The notes beneath the pieces are model-generated. The model was not told where the DNA came from and searched no databases. It saw nothing but the letters and a program-made list of their open reading frames with translations. Position numbers and translations under genes: made by a program. Positions 6,246 through 12,791 of a stretch of DNA of 15,663 nucleotides are shown here, piece after piece. Source of the DNA: JAZSQT01 sp045538075 (GTDB lineage: Bacteria > Chrysiogenota > Deferribacteres > Deferribacterales > Mucispirillaceae); the NCBI GenBank assembly GCA_045538075.1, contig JAZSQT010000093.1, positions 1 through 15,663 of the forward strand, read 5' to 3'. Numbering within the stretch: the first letter of the stretch is position 1; the number at the start of each line of letters is the position of its first letter.

Positions 6246-8789
6246 TTATGCCCACTTAACTTTATTAAGTTCAAATGGATTTTTTAAGAATAAGTGGTAT
6301 GGAGTAATTAAAAATGCAGCTTTAAATTTTCCAGCTTTATTAAGTTTATATTCTCCTTTGAAAACACATAAATCTCCATCTTTTCCACTATATTCAAGGC
6401 GAATTAATTCTGGGTCGTTCATATTGCCACTATCACCACCAAATTCAACGGCAGCAAACACACCAAGATGTTCTGGTGGAGTAGCGTTAGCATCTATTTT
6501 GCAACTAAATTTAACTTTTTCTTCTGGTGCAAAATTCTTAGATTCAACGTTAGTGTCTGCAAAACGAACACCGTCCCATTTTTCAAGAATTTGGTCATAC
6601 CAATCCATATATTTTTTGCCTTCTGATACTCCATTTGCAGTAAATTCTTTGTTTAATTTATGGAGTGGCACATAGTATTGATTAGTATAATCCATTAACA
6701 TACGAGAAGAATTAAAGAAGCCTGGAATTGTTCTTAAATTTTCTTTAATCATACCAATCCATGTTCTTGGAATACCAGTTTTGTCTTTTGAATAGAATGT
6801 AGGAACTATTTCATTTTCTAATTTATCGTATATTTCCATACCTTCAACGTAATCTTGGTAGTCATCATTTGGATATTCTTCACCAGCACCAATTGCCCAA
6901 CCATTATTACCATTATATCCTTCAACCCACCAACCGTCTAAAATAGAGAAGTTTAAAGCACCATTTGCAGCAGCTTTCATACCACTTGTGCCTGAGGCTT
7001 CCATAGGTCTTCTTGGGTTGTTAAGCCATACGTCAACACCACGAGTAAGATACCTTGCAACTTCAATATTATAGTCTTCAAGAAAAACTATATGTTTTCT
7101 AAATTCTGGCTTTCTTGCTATGTGTATAATTTTTTTGATAATTTCTTTACCACCATTATCTTTAGGGTGGGCTTTACCAGCAATAACAAATTGAACAGGT
7201 TTTTCAGGGTTGCTAACGATTTTTAAAAGTCTTGCTTCGTCAGTAAAAAGAAGATATGCACGTTTATAAGTTGCAAAACGTCTTGCAAAGCCGATAGTAA
7301 GTGCATCTGGATTTAAAATATCTTCAGCACTCATAAGTTCATTGACACTACCACCACTTCTTTTAATAGTTTCCTTCATACGCTTACGGATAAAAGAAAC
7401 GAGACGTTCTCTTTGATTGCGTTTAACATCAAATAAAACATTATCTGGTATGTTTTGGATTTTTTCCCAAATATCAAAATTATAAGGTTTAGTGTACCAT
7501 TCTTCTGAAACGTGTCTATTGAGTATGTTTTTAAAATCAGTTGACATAAATGACGGTAAATGAACGCCATTAGTAACATGACCAATAGGCACTTTAGAAA
7601 GAACAGCATTAGACCATAAAGAATGGAACATTCTACGGCTAACGTCTCCATGAAGATCACTAACACCATTTCTATATGTAGAAAGATTGATACCAGCAAC
7701 AGCCATATTAAAAGGTTCGCTAGTATCTGTTCTGTTAATTCTACCAAAATTCATAATTAAATTAAGGTTGATACCAACAGCACTATAAATATCACTTAAA
7801 TATTCTTTAATTTGCTCAATACTAAACACATCAAAACCAGCTGGAACAGGAGTGTGAGTAGTAAAAAGAGTGCTTTTGCGAACTATTTCTGTAGCAAGGC
7901 GAAAATCAACACCTTCTTCCATAAGTAACTTAATTCTTTCAAGAGAAGCAAAAGCAGGGTGCCCTTCATTTAAGTGGTAAACAGTAGGTTTTAGTCCACA
8001 AGCTACTAAAGCACGACAGCCACCAACACCTAATACAATTTCTTGACGAATACGCATACTTGAATCGCCATCGTAAAGTTTACCTGTAATAACTCTATCA
8101 TCAGGGTGATTATCTTGTAAATCTGTATCCATAAGAATAAGAGTCATTAAACCAACTTGCATTTTCCATACTTTAATATTTACGTTACGTTGACCAATTT
8201 TAACCGATACGTAAATATCTTTACCTTTTTCGTCTTGAGCTGGTTTCATAGGCATATTGAAAAATTCGTTATATGGGTATTTTTCTTGTTGCCAACCGTC
8301 AGAATTTGTATATTGGTGAAAATAACCATTTCTGTATAATAAACCAACTGCTACAAGAGGAATCCCCATATCAGAAGTAGATTTACAATGGTCTCCAGAT
8401 AAAATTCCTAAACCACCAGAATAAAGTTCAACAGATTCATGAATGCCATATTCAGCAGAAAAGTATGCAACAAGCATATCACTTTGGTCTTTATATGCTT
8501 TAGAATACCATTTTGGCATAGACATATATTTTTTATAGCTTTCATATACATCTTGTAAATTAGCCATGAAAACTTCATCATTTAAAAGACGGTTACAATC
8601 TTCTTTAGTTAAAGATGAAATAACAGTAATAGGGTTATGGCCAGACTCTTCCCATAATTCTTCATTAATTTCTTTGTATAATGCTGAGGCTGGTGTATTC
8701 CATGCCCACCATAAATTGTATGCAACTGTTTCAAGAGGTTTAAGTTTCTCTGGTAATGTAATTTTAACCTCGTATTCTCTAATATTCAT
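6246..8789 (-). CDS. glgP: alpha-glucan (glycogen/maltodextrin) phosphorylase, GT35, DUF3417-type
   Basis: An 847-residue cytoplasmic PLP-dependent enzyme releasing glucose-1-phosphate from alpha-1,4-glucans. The N-terminal DUF3417 segment (about 10-110) contains NLWWAWN. Other family motifs are HLNEGHPAF (272-280), THTPVPAGFDVF (about 311-322), GFARRFATYKRA (500-511) and EASGTSGMKAAANGALN (597-613). In the last, Lys605 is the expected PLP Schiff-base lysine. A C-terminal extension of about 100 residues follows the catalytic part, as in the bacterial/archaeal single-chain group. The start is the ATG at 8789, because a strong GGAGG (8799-8795) lies 5 nt upstream; a TTG at 8801 would begin at the ribosome binding site itself. 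It heads a two-gene unit with the thioesterase. No other glycogen gene is visible, so storage glycogen versus imported maltodextrin cannot be decided. Confidence 0.94.
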   Translation of the reverse strand: MNIREYEVKITLPEKLKPLETVAYNLWWAWNTPASALYKEINEELWEESGHNPITVISSLTKEDCNRLLNDEVFMANLQDVYESYKKYMSMPKWYSKAYKDQSDMLVAYFSAEYGIHESVELYSGGLGILSGDHCKSTSDMGIPLVAVGLLYRNGYFHQYTNSDGWQQEKYPYNEFFNMPMKPAQDEKGKDIYVSVKIGQRNVNIKVWKMQVGLMTLILMDTDLQDNHPDDRVITGKLYDGDSSMRIRQEIVLGVGGCRALVACGLKPTVYHLNEGHPAFASLERIKLLMEEGVDFRLATEIVRKSTLFTTHTPVPAGFDVFSIEQIKEYLSDIYSAVGINLNLIMNFGRINRTDTSEPFNMAVAGINLSTYRNGVSDLHGDVSRRMFHSLWSNAVLSKVPIGHVTNGVHLPSFMSTDFKNILNRHVSEEWYTKPYNFDIWEKIQNIPDNVLFDVKRNQRERLVSFIRKRMKETIKRSGGSVNELMSAEDILNPDALTIGFARRFATYKRAYLLFTDEARLLKIVSNPEKPVQFVIAGKAHPKDNGGKEIIKKIIHIARKPEFRKHIVFLEDYNIEVARYLTRGVDVWLNNPRRPMEASGTSGMKAAANGALNFSILDGWWVEGYNGNNGWAIGAGEEYPNDDYQDYVEGMEIYDKLENEIVPTFYSKDKTGIPRTWIGMIKENLRTIPGFFNSSRMLMDYTNQYYVPLHKLNKEFTANGVSEGKKYMDWYDQILEKWDGVRFADTNVESKNFAPEEKVKFSCKIDANATPPEHLGVFAAVEFGGDSGNMNDPELIRLEYSGKDGDLCVFKGEYKLNKAGKFKAAFLITPYHLFLKNPFELNKVKWA

Positions 8790-8848
8790 CAAATCCTCCA
8801 AATAAAATAAAAAAGGTATTTCTTAAATTACTAAGACACTATTTTTAG

Positions 8849-8875
8849 TCTATACGAAAAAAATATTAATGTCTA
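8849..8875 (-). promoter_or_regulatory. possible glgP promoter
   Basis: On the minus strand TAGACA (8875-8870) and TATAGA (8854-8849) are spaced 15 bp apart, shorter than the ideal 17. The start would fall near 8842, giving a leader of about 50 nt that includes the GGAGG of glgP. Only moderate similarity to consensus. Confidence 0.3.
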
Positions 8876-8896
8876 TATTAATTATCTATAAAAAGG

Positions 8897-8913
8897 TTAC
8901 AGGTGGAGTGTAA
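8897..8913. promoter_or_regulatory. inverted repeat TTACA-N7-TGTAA, possible operator
   Basis: TTACA (8897-8901) and TGTAA (8909-8913) are symmetrical around a relatively G-rich centre (GGTGGAG), and a further TGTAAC lies at 8922-8927. The site is about 20-25 bp upstream of the candidate glgP -35, where an activator or repressor dimer could act. There is no direct evidence of binding. Confidence 0.22.
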
Positions 8914-8960
8914 AAATTGTTTGTAACTATCCTAATTAAAAATATTCAATGATATTTATA

Positions 8961-8988
8961 TGCTAATTTTAAGAAAATAAAATTAGCA
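8961..8988. repeat. perfect 10-bp inverted repeat (hairpin)
   Basis: TGCTAATTTT (8961-8970) and AAAATTAGCA (8979-8988) are exact reverse complements around an 8-nt A-rich loop. No T-run follows on either strand, so an ordinary terminator is unlikely. It ends about 10 bp before the -35 of the plus-strand promoter candidate at 8999, which would suit an operator. Confidence 0.4.
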
Positions 8989-8998
8989 ATTGATATAA

Positions 8999-9028
8999 TT
9001 GATATTATTTTTATGAAAATGTTATAAT
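8999..9028 (+). promoter_or_regulatory. promoter candidate with extended -10
   Basis: TTGATA (8999-9004), an 18-bp spacer and a perfect TATAAT (9023-9028) preceded by TG one base upstream (9020-9021) make a strong sigma-70-type site. The start would fall near 9035. The next gene begins at 9263, so this promoter would give an untranslated leader of about 225 nt, or drive something not recognised. Confidence 0.45.
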
Positions 9029-9185
9029 TATATCTTAATATAAATCGTTTCTTATGTGATAAATTGATGTAAATAATATATTTCTTTTATTTGGCTAAAG
9101 ATTATTTCGTTATGTATATTGATTTTAGTTTCTTTTAATAGTTCATAAATTACTATATCATATAACTCAAAGGCAAAATAAATGC

Positions 9186-9214
9186 TTTACATATATTGAT
9201 TACTGTAGTATTAA
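9186..9214 (+). promoter_or_regulatory. second, weaker promoter candidate for the 77-aa gene
   Basis: TTTACA (9186-9191) and TATTAA (9209-9214) are spaced by 17 bp and would start transcription about 40 nt before the ATG at 9263. The -10 matches consensus at only four positions, so it is tentative. Confidence 0.25.
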
Positions 9215-9262
9215 ATATTTGCTTATTTTAATTTTATTAATAAATCATAGGAGGATTATAAG

Positions 9263-9496
9263 ATGAGTTTAAAGAATATTGTAATTGCTATAATAGGAGG
9301 CTTCCTGTTATTTTTTGGTGTTGTGGCTATTGCCAATGAAGAGTCAGCAGTAGGACTTATCATTATTGTTGTTTCTTTGCTTCCATTTTTGTATTTAAGT
9401 GGTGCTTTATCTGTTATTGGAAAGCATATAGAAAAAACTAAATTATCTCTTGATGAGGATATTGCATCTTTAAAAAGAAAAAAGGAAAAAGAATGA
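9263..9496 (+). CDS. hypothetical small membrane protein (77 aa)
   Basis: I do not recognise the family. The 77 residues hold two hydrophobic helices (about 5-24 and 29-53) joined by a short acidic turn (NEES), then a charged Lys/Glu/Asp-rich tail (54-77) that could form an amphipathic helix. The dense positive charge of the tail suggests that it stays in the cytoplasm, with both ends inside. An AGGAGG at 9249-9254, 8 nt before the ATG, is one of the best ribosome binding sites in the window and supports real translation. The TGA stop overlaps the ATG of a 22-codon reading frame (ATGA). Its relation to the next gene is unknown, although both share a nearly identical initiation region. Confidence 0.75.
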   Translation: MSLKNIVIAIIGGFLLFFGVVAIANEESAVGLIIIVVSLLPFLYLSGALSVIGKHIEKTKLSLDEDIASLKRKKEKE

Positions 9497-9561
9497 AAAA
9501 AAACTTATTAGAAAGTGAAACCGAATCAAATAACTTCAAATACAAAGATTTTAAGTTCTAA
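9493..9561 (+). CDS. possible translationally coupled micro-ORF (22 aa)
   Basis: The start codon overlaps the stop of the preceding gene as ATGA, and an AAGGA site lies 6 nt upstream at 9482-9486. The 22-residue product (MKKNLLESETESNNFKYKDF, then KF) is charged and polar with no membrane segment. Such an arrangement can be real coupling or chance in Lys-rich coding sequence. Its 3' half overlaps a hairpin (9532-9557). I recognise no homologue. Confidence 0.22.
   Translation: MKKNLLESETESNNFKYKDFKF
9532..9557 (+). repeat. hairpin downstream of the 77-aa gene
   Basis: AACTTCAAAT (9532-9541) pairs with ATTTTAAGTT (9548-9557) with one mismatch and a 6-nt loop. No T-run follows, and the stem is A/T-rich, so as an intrinsic terminator it would be weak. 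It may simply stabilise or delimit the transcript of the 77-aa gene. Confidence 0.25.
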
Positions 9562-9607
9562 ATAAGTTAGCCATATAAAAAAACTAAAATTTTTTTAAAA
9601 TGAAAAA

Positions 9608-9616
9608 TGCTATGAT
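9608..9616 (+). promoter_or_regulatory. extended -10 promoter element for the 155-aa gene
   Basis: TGC followed by TATGAT (9611-9616) matches the extended -10 pattern TGnTATAAT with one mismatch. No good -35 is present; only A/T tracts lie at the right distance. Transcription would start near 9623, placing the inverted repeat 9639-9659 in the leader. Confidence 0.4.
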
Positions 9617-9638
9617 AATTTGGAGTGTTTTTATAGTG

Positions 9639-9659
9639 TTCTTAAATAGTTTTTAAGAA
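9639..9659. repeat. 8-bp inverted repeat in the leader of the 155-aa gene
   Basis: TTCTTAAA (9639-9646) and TTTAAGAA (9652-9659) are exact reverse complements with a 5-nt loop. It sits just downstream of the extended -10 element and 35 nt upstream of the ribosome binding site, so an operator or weak leader hairpin is possible. The stem has only one G-C pair per arm. Confidence 0.3.
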
Positions 9660-9705
9660 TAAAGTAGTAAAAAGAAAAAAATATTGAAGAAATGAGGATT
9701 ATAAA

Positions 9706-10173
9706 ATGAATTCACTTTATGATACAATGCCATCTTCATCTACATTTGCATTCTTGTTAGGTTATCAACTTTTCATAACATTATTTGTAATGATTGCTTT
9801 AGGTGTAATTATTTATTTAGTTTGGCGTGTAATATGGAGTAGTGGTGGTAAAAATCCTAATAGTAAACCTTCTTTTCTATATTCAGTTATAATATGTCCG
9901 TCTATATTTTTTACTGTAATTATATATGGTATAAGGGTTGGTTTATGGAATGTTTTAGGTAAAAAACAAGATAAGAAACCATCTTTTTTAAGAACTGGCT
10001 CTATTATTGTTATAATTACTGGTGTTATTTTTTGTCTTATAGGTTTAGAAAATACAGATGTTTATAGAGCAGAATATCTTATAAAAGGATTACTCATTGT
10101 TATTTCAGGAGCTTGGCTTTATGCACGTATAGGTAATAAACAGAAGCAAGCATTAGATGAAAGAGAAATATAA
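9706..10173 (+). CDS. hypothetical four-helix membrane protein (155 aa) with internal repeat
   Basis: I do not recognise the family. Four hydrophobic helices are visible at about residues 14-42, 57-80, 95-114 and 124-142, and the tail is charged. The loops before helices 2 and 3 look duplicated: both read Trp-X3-Gly-Lys-X4-Lys-Pro-Ser-Phe-Leu in register, at 44-58 and 81-95. The basic loops should face the cytoplasm, but two such loops flanking a single helix (57-80) conflict with a simple alternating topology, so that helix may be re-entrant or membrane-surface bound. A GAGGA site (9694-9698) lies 7 nt before the ATG. The initiation region GAGGATTATAA closely matches that of the 77-aa gene upstream. 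A terminator follows at 10279. Confidence 0.75.
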   Translation: MNSLYDTMPSSSTFAFLLGYQLFITLFVMIALGVIIYLVWRVIWSSGGKNPNSKPSFLYSVIICPSIFFTVIIYGIRVGLWNVLGKKQDKKPSFLRTGSIIVIITGVIFCLIGLENTDVYRAEYLIKGLLIVISGAWLYARIGNKQKQALDEREI

Positions 10174-10240
10174 AAATAAATGTAATTTGATTTTAATAGT
10201 AAAAAATAACGAAAAGAAAGATTTTTTTTGTAAAAAAAAC

Positions 10241-10271
10241 TTGAAATTATATTTATGGTGTGGTATTGACA
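10241..10271 (+). promoter_or_regulatory. promoter-like elements upstream of rimP
   Basis: TTGAAA (10241-10246), 17 bp, then TATTGA (10264-10269) preceded by TGG resembles an extended -10 promoter. Overlapping it is a perfect -35 hexamer TTGACA (10266-10271), for which no matching -10 exists at normal spacing because a GC-rich hairpin occupies that position. If the first pair is used, transcription would start near 10276, immediately in front of the terminator hairpin. The real promoter of the rimP operon is therefore unclear. Confidence 0.3.
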
Positions 10272-10278
10272 TAACTTA

Positions 10279-10305
10279 GGTGGGTATTTACCCACCAATT
10301 TTTTT
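10279..10305 (+). terminator. Rho-independent terminator
   Basis: GGTGGGT (10279-10285) pairs with ACCCACC (10290-10296) around an ATTT loop, followed by AA and seven T (10299-10305). This is the most GC-rich stem in the window. It most simply ends the transcript of the 155-aa membrane protein, 105 nt after its stop. Since it lies only about 50 nt before rimP, a leader-attenuator role for the rimP operon is a less likely alternative. Confidence 0.85.
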
Positions 10306-10352
10306 ATCTAAAAATAGAAAAATTAATTATAGGGTTTTTGTTGAAAGAAGTA

Positions 10353-10841
10353 ATGATAAGAAAAAATAAAATTGCAGATTTAGTTAAACCAGTAGCAGAA
10401 AGATTTTCACGAGAGCATAATTGTAATGTTATAGATGTTACTTATAAACGAGAAAGAGGAGAATACATTTTAAGAGTTACAATTGATAGTGATAATTTAT
10501 CCTTAGACACTTGTGCAAATATTAGCTTAAAAATATCTGATTGGTTAGATGAAAATGATAAAATCATTCCATATAAAAATTATAATTTAGAAGTATCAAG
10601 TCCAGGTCCAGATAGACCTCTTAAAACTAAAGATGATTTCTTACGTTTTATAAATAAATCTGTATTAATTATTACGAAAAATAAAGCTGATGATGGCAGA
10701 AAGCGTTATCTTGGAAAAATCAAAGAAGTTACAGATGAAACTATAAAACTTTATGTAGAAAAAGAGAGTGCAGAATTTTATATTCAGTTAGATAATATAA
10801 ATAAAGCCCGCCTTGAGTACGAATTTCAGGAGGAAAAATGA
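10353..10841 (+). CDS. rimP: ribosome maturation factor RimP
   Basis: A 162-residue cytoplasmic protein needed for maturation of the 30S subunit. The N-terminal alpha/beta domain (about 1-75) is followed by the family signature SSPGPDRPL (82-90) and a C-terminal SH3-like domain (about 93-160), a normal layout and length. The start is uncertain. The ATG at 10353 fits family alignments, but its ribosome binding site is poor (AAAG-like). In-frame TTG codons at 10338 and 10341 would add 5 or 4 residues, and an AGGG at 10331-10334 is well placed for the TTG at 10341. The stop overlaps the nusA start as ATGA. This is the first gene of the rimP-nusA-ylxR-infB block. Confidence 0.92.
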   Translation: MIRKNKIADLVKPVAERFSREHNCNVIDVTYKRERGEYILRVTIDSDNLSLDTCANISLKISDWLDENDKIIPYKNYNLEVSSPGPDRPLKTKDDFLRFINKSVLIITKNKADDGRKRYLGKIKEVTDETIKLYVEKESAEFYIQLDNINKARLEYEFQEEK

Positions 10842-12154
10842 GCAATATTGAAATAATTAAATTTGTAGATGAATTAGGCAGAGAAAAAGGCATATCACGA
10901 GAAATTCTTACAGAAGCTCTTAAAGACGCAATTACTGCAGCTGCAGTTAAACGTATTGGAAAATATCTTGAACCAGAAGTAGAACTTGATATTAATAAAG
11001 GAATAATAAATATACTAATACCAAAAGAAGTATCTGAAACATCAGTATCAAATTGGTATGAAATTACTATAGATGAAGCAAAAGAGTATAAAGAAAACCC
11101 AGAGTATGGCGATATTTTATACGTGCCTACTACTTTAGAGGCATTAGGTCGCCAATCTGCTCTTGTTGCAAAACAAAAATTACTTGAAAAATTAAAAGAA
11201 GCAGAAAAACAAGTTATTCTTGATGAATTTCAAAATAAAATTGGTGAAATCGTAAATGGAGCTATACTTAAAACAGATAGAGATAACCTTATTATAAATA
11301 TAGGCAAGACGGAAGCAATATTACCTAAAAAAGAGATGATTCCAGGGGATTTCTTTAACAGAAATGACTACGTTAGGGCATTACTCTTAGATATTCGTAT
11401 GGTAAAAGGTTGGCCCCAATTAATTCTTTCAAGAACTCACCCTAACTTTCTCAAAAAACTTTTTGAAGCAGAAATTCCAGAAGTTTTTGAAGGCATAATC
11501 TCTGTTAAAGGTGCTGCTCGTGAGCCAGGTGATAGGGCAAAGGTGGCTGTTTATACATCTAATTCAAATATAGATCCAGTTGGTGCTTGTATCGGTGTTA
11601 AAGGTTCACGTATTAATGCAATTTCAACAGAATTACGTGGTGAAAAAATTGACGTAATTGAATGGTCGCAAGATGCAGTTCAATACGTTTGCAATGCAAT
11701 TAGTCCAGCAAATGTTAACCTTACAAATATTATAGAAGATGATAAAACAATTGAGATTATAGTTCCAGATGACCAATTATCTCTTGCAATAGGTAAAAAA
11801 GGACAAAATGTGCGTCTTGCTGCTATTCTTACAGAATGGAGATTAGACGTTCTTAAAGAAAGTGAATATGCTCAAATTAGAAATACTCGCATAGAAGAGC
11901 AAGAACAAGATATGAAAATGTTTTATGAACTATATAATTTAGAAAATCTTGAAATGCTTAATGCAGAAATGATTGGTAGATTAATAGAAGCTGGTCTTGA
12001 TGATGTTGAAAAATTATCTGGGGCAAGTGTTGATGAAGTTTCATCTGCTTTATCTATAGATGATAATGATGCAGTATCAATAATTAATTCTGCAATAGAT
12101 TATTTATCAGCGAAACTTGAAGAGCTTGATTCAGACGATGAAGATGAAGAATAA
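10838..12154 (+). CDS. nusA: transcription termination/antitermination factor NusA
   Basis: A 438-residue RNA polymerase-binding protein that modulates pausing, termination and antitermination. The N-terminal polymerase-binding domain spans about 1-130, followed by an S1 domain (about 134-198). KH1 carries GVKG (253-256) within the conserved IGVKGSRI, and KH2 carries GKKG (319-322) within AIGKKGQNVRLA. The C-terminal part (about 360-425) is a short helical repeat resembling the acidic or helix-hairpin-helix repeats of longer NusA proteins. It ends in a strongly acidic tail (DSDDEDEE). AGGAGG (10828-10833) lies 4 nt before the ATG, inside the rimP end, with a 4-nt gene overlap indicating coupling. 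It is longer than Gram-positive NusA (about 370) but shorter than E. coli NusA (about 495). Confidence 0.97.
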   Translation: MSNIEIIKFVDELGREKGISREILTEALKDAITAAAVKRIGKYLEPEVELDINKGIINILIPKEVSETSVSNWYEITIDEAKEYKENPEYGDILYVPTTLEALGRQSALVAKQKLLEKLKEAEKQVILDEFQNKIGEIVNGAILKTDRDNLIINIGKTEAILPKKEMIPGDFFNRNDYVRALLLDIRMVKGWPQLILSRTHPNFLKKLFEAEIPEVFEGIISVKGAAREPGDRAKVAVYTSNSNIDPVGACIGVKGSRINAISTELRGEKIDVIEWSQDAVQYVCNAISPANVNLTNIIEDDKTIEIIVPDDQLSLAIGKKGQNVRLAAILTEWRLDVLKESEYAQIRNTRIEEQEQDMKMFYELYNLENLEMLNAEMIGRLIEAGLDDVEKLSGASVDEVSSALSIDDNDAVSIINSAIDYLSAKLEELDSDDEDEE

Positions 12155-12159
12155 TTAAT

Positions 12160-12774
12160 ATGTTAAATGAAGTAGTTACAGATGTTAAAGTAGGCTCCAA
12201 GTCGCCTATTAGAAGTTGTGTAGCTTGTAGGTTGAAATCTGATAAAAAAGATTTATTAAGGTTTGTATATACTATTGATAGAAAAATTGTTTGCGATATT
12301 CGTAAAAAAATACAAAGTAGAGGTATATATACTTGTATTAATAAGAGTTGTATTGAAAAAGCAATTAAAAAAAAGTATTTTTCAAAGTTTCTAAATAGTA
12401 ATGGAGTTGAACCAAATTTTAACGAATTAATTGAGCCTTTAATTAAAGGTTACGAAAATTATATTACATCTTTGATAAATATATTAAACAAAGGTGGTAA
12501 CATAAAAAAAGGTAATTCAGCTATTTTAGATGAGTTTGATAAAGGTGAAATTTACTTAATATTAATATCTAATAAAGCTGGAATGAATACTAAAAATAAA
12601 TTTATTGAATTAAGTATAAAAAACAATATTAGTTATATTGAAGTTGATGAAAAATTTTTATCTTTTAATAAAGAAAATTGTGATTTATATGCAGTAGAGG
12701 CAATTACTGATAAAAATTTTGCAAACAAGATTAATAAATTATTGCATGATTATACAATTTTCAAAAAGTGGTAG
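12160..12774 (+). CDS. YlxR (DUF448) - L7Ae-like fusion protein
   Basis: A 204-residue protein. The N-terminal YlxR/DUF448 domain (about 14-72) has the signature RSCVACR (18-24), a basic helix, and RGIYTCINKSC (54-64), giving a Cys20/Cys23 and Cys59/Cys64 set. The C-terminal half (about 85-200) has the pattern of an L7Ae/L30e-type RNA-binding domain, including GEIYLILISNKAG (about 128-140) followed by a helix and a short strand (ISYIEV). Elsewhere these domains are encoded as separate adjacent genes or fused, and are thought to act in RNA or nucleoid-associated regulation; the exact role is unclear. It begins 5 nt after nusA without a clear ribosome binding site, so it probably relies on coupling. 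Its sequence is more A/T-rich and less conserved than its neighbours. Confidence 0.85.
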   Translation: MLNEVVTDVKVGSKSPIRSCVACRLKSDKKDLLRFVYTIDRKIVCDIRKKIQSRGIYTCINKSCIEKAIKKKYFSKFLNSNGVEPNFNELIEPLIKGYENYITSLINILNKGGNIKKGNSAILDEFDKGEIYLILISNKAGMNTKNKFIELSIKNNISYIEVDEKFLSFNKENCDLYAVEAITDKNFANKINKLLHDYTIFKKW

Positions 12775-12791
12775 ATTTACAGGGAGAGCAA

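Larger units (their letters stand above)
8802..9262. other. gene-free AT-rich intergenic region between divergent genes
   Basis: About 460 bp separate glgP (minus) from the 77-aa membrane protein gene (plus). No reading frame of useful length or with a ribosome binding site exists on either strand. The region holds a weak glgP promoter candidate (8849-8875), an inverted repeat TTACA-N7-TGTAA (8897-8913), a perfect 10-bp hairpin (8961-8988), and two plus-strand promoter candidates (8999-9028 and 9186-9214). The remaining sequence (about 9035-9180) is A/T-rich with no structure that I recognise as a known riboswitch or small RNA. Confidence 0.6.

Noticed and set aside
6242..6274. TTG start for the thioesterase that would overlap glgP by 29 nt
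   Set aside because: The ATG at 6241 gives a normal family N-terminus and a 4-nt gap; the extra 11 residues are just the antisense-free continuation of the glgP end in another frame.
6151..6675. Plus-strand reading frame of 174 codons across the thioesterase/phosphorylase junction
   Set aside because: Antisense to two well-supported genes; its composition is what complementing them would give.
7376..7747. Minus-strand reading frame of 123 codons within glgP
   Set aside because: A shifted frame of the phosphorylase gene, which is intact and conserved through this interval.
4374..8854. The 13-mer TATAGACTAAAAA in front of both ackA (plus strand, 4374) and glgP (minus strand, 8854)
   Set aside because: It suggests a shared operator for carbon genes, but in DNA this AT-rich many 13-base matches are expected by chance in 15 kb, and at glgP it overlaps a promoter-like -10. 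Not reported as a site.
8802..9262. tRNA, riboswitch or CRISPR in the largest intergenic gap
   Set aside because: No cloverleaf, no conserved riboswitch core that I recognise, and no regularly spaced repeats were seen.
9571..9600. A-run/T-run segment after the 77-aa gene as a terminator
   Set aside because: The potential stem is purely A-T with a loop that competes with homopolymer slippage; no GC pairs, so not credible as an intrinsic terminator.
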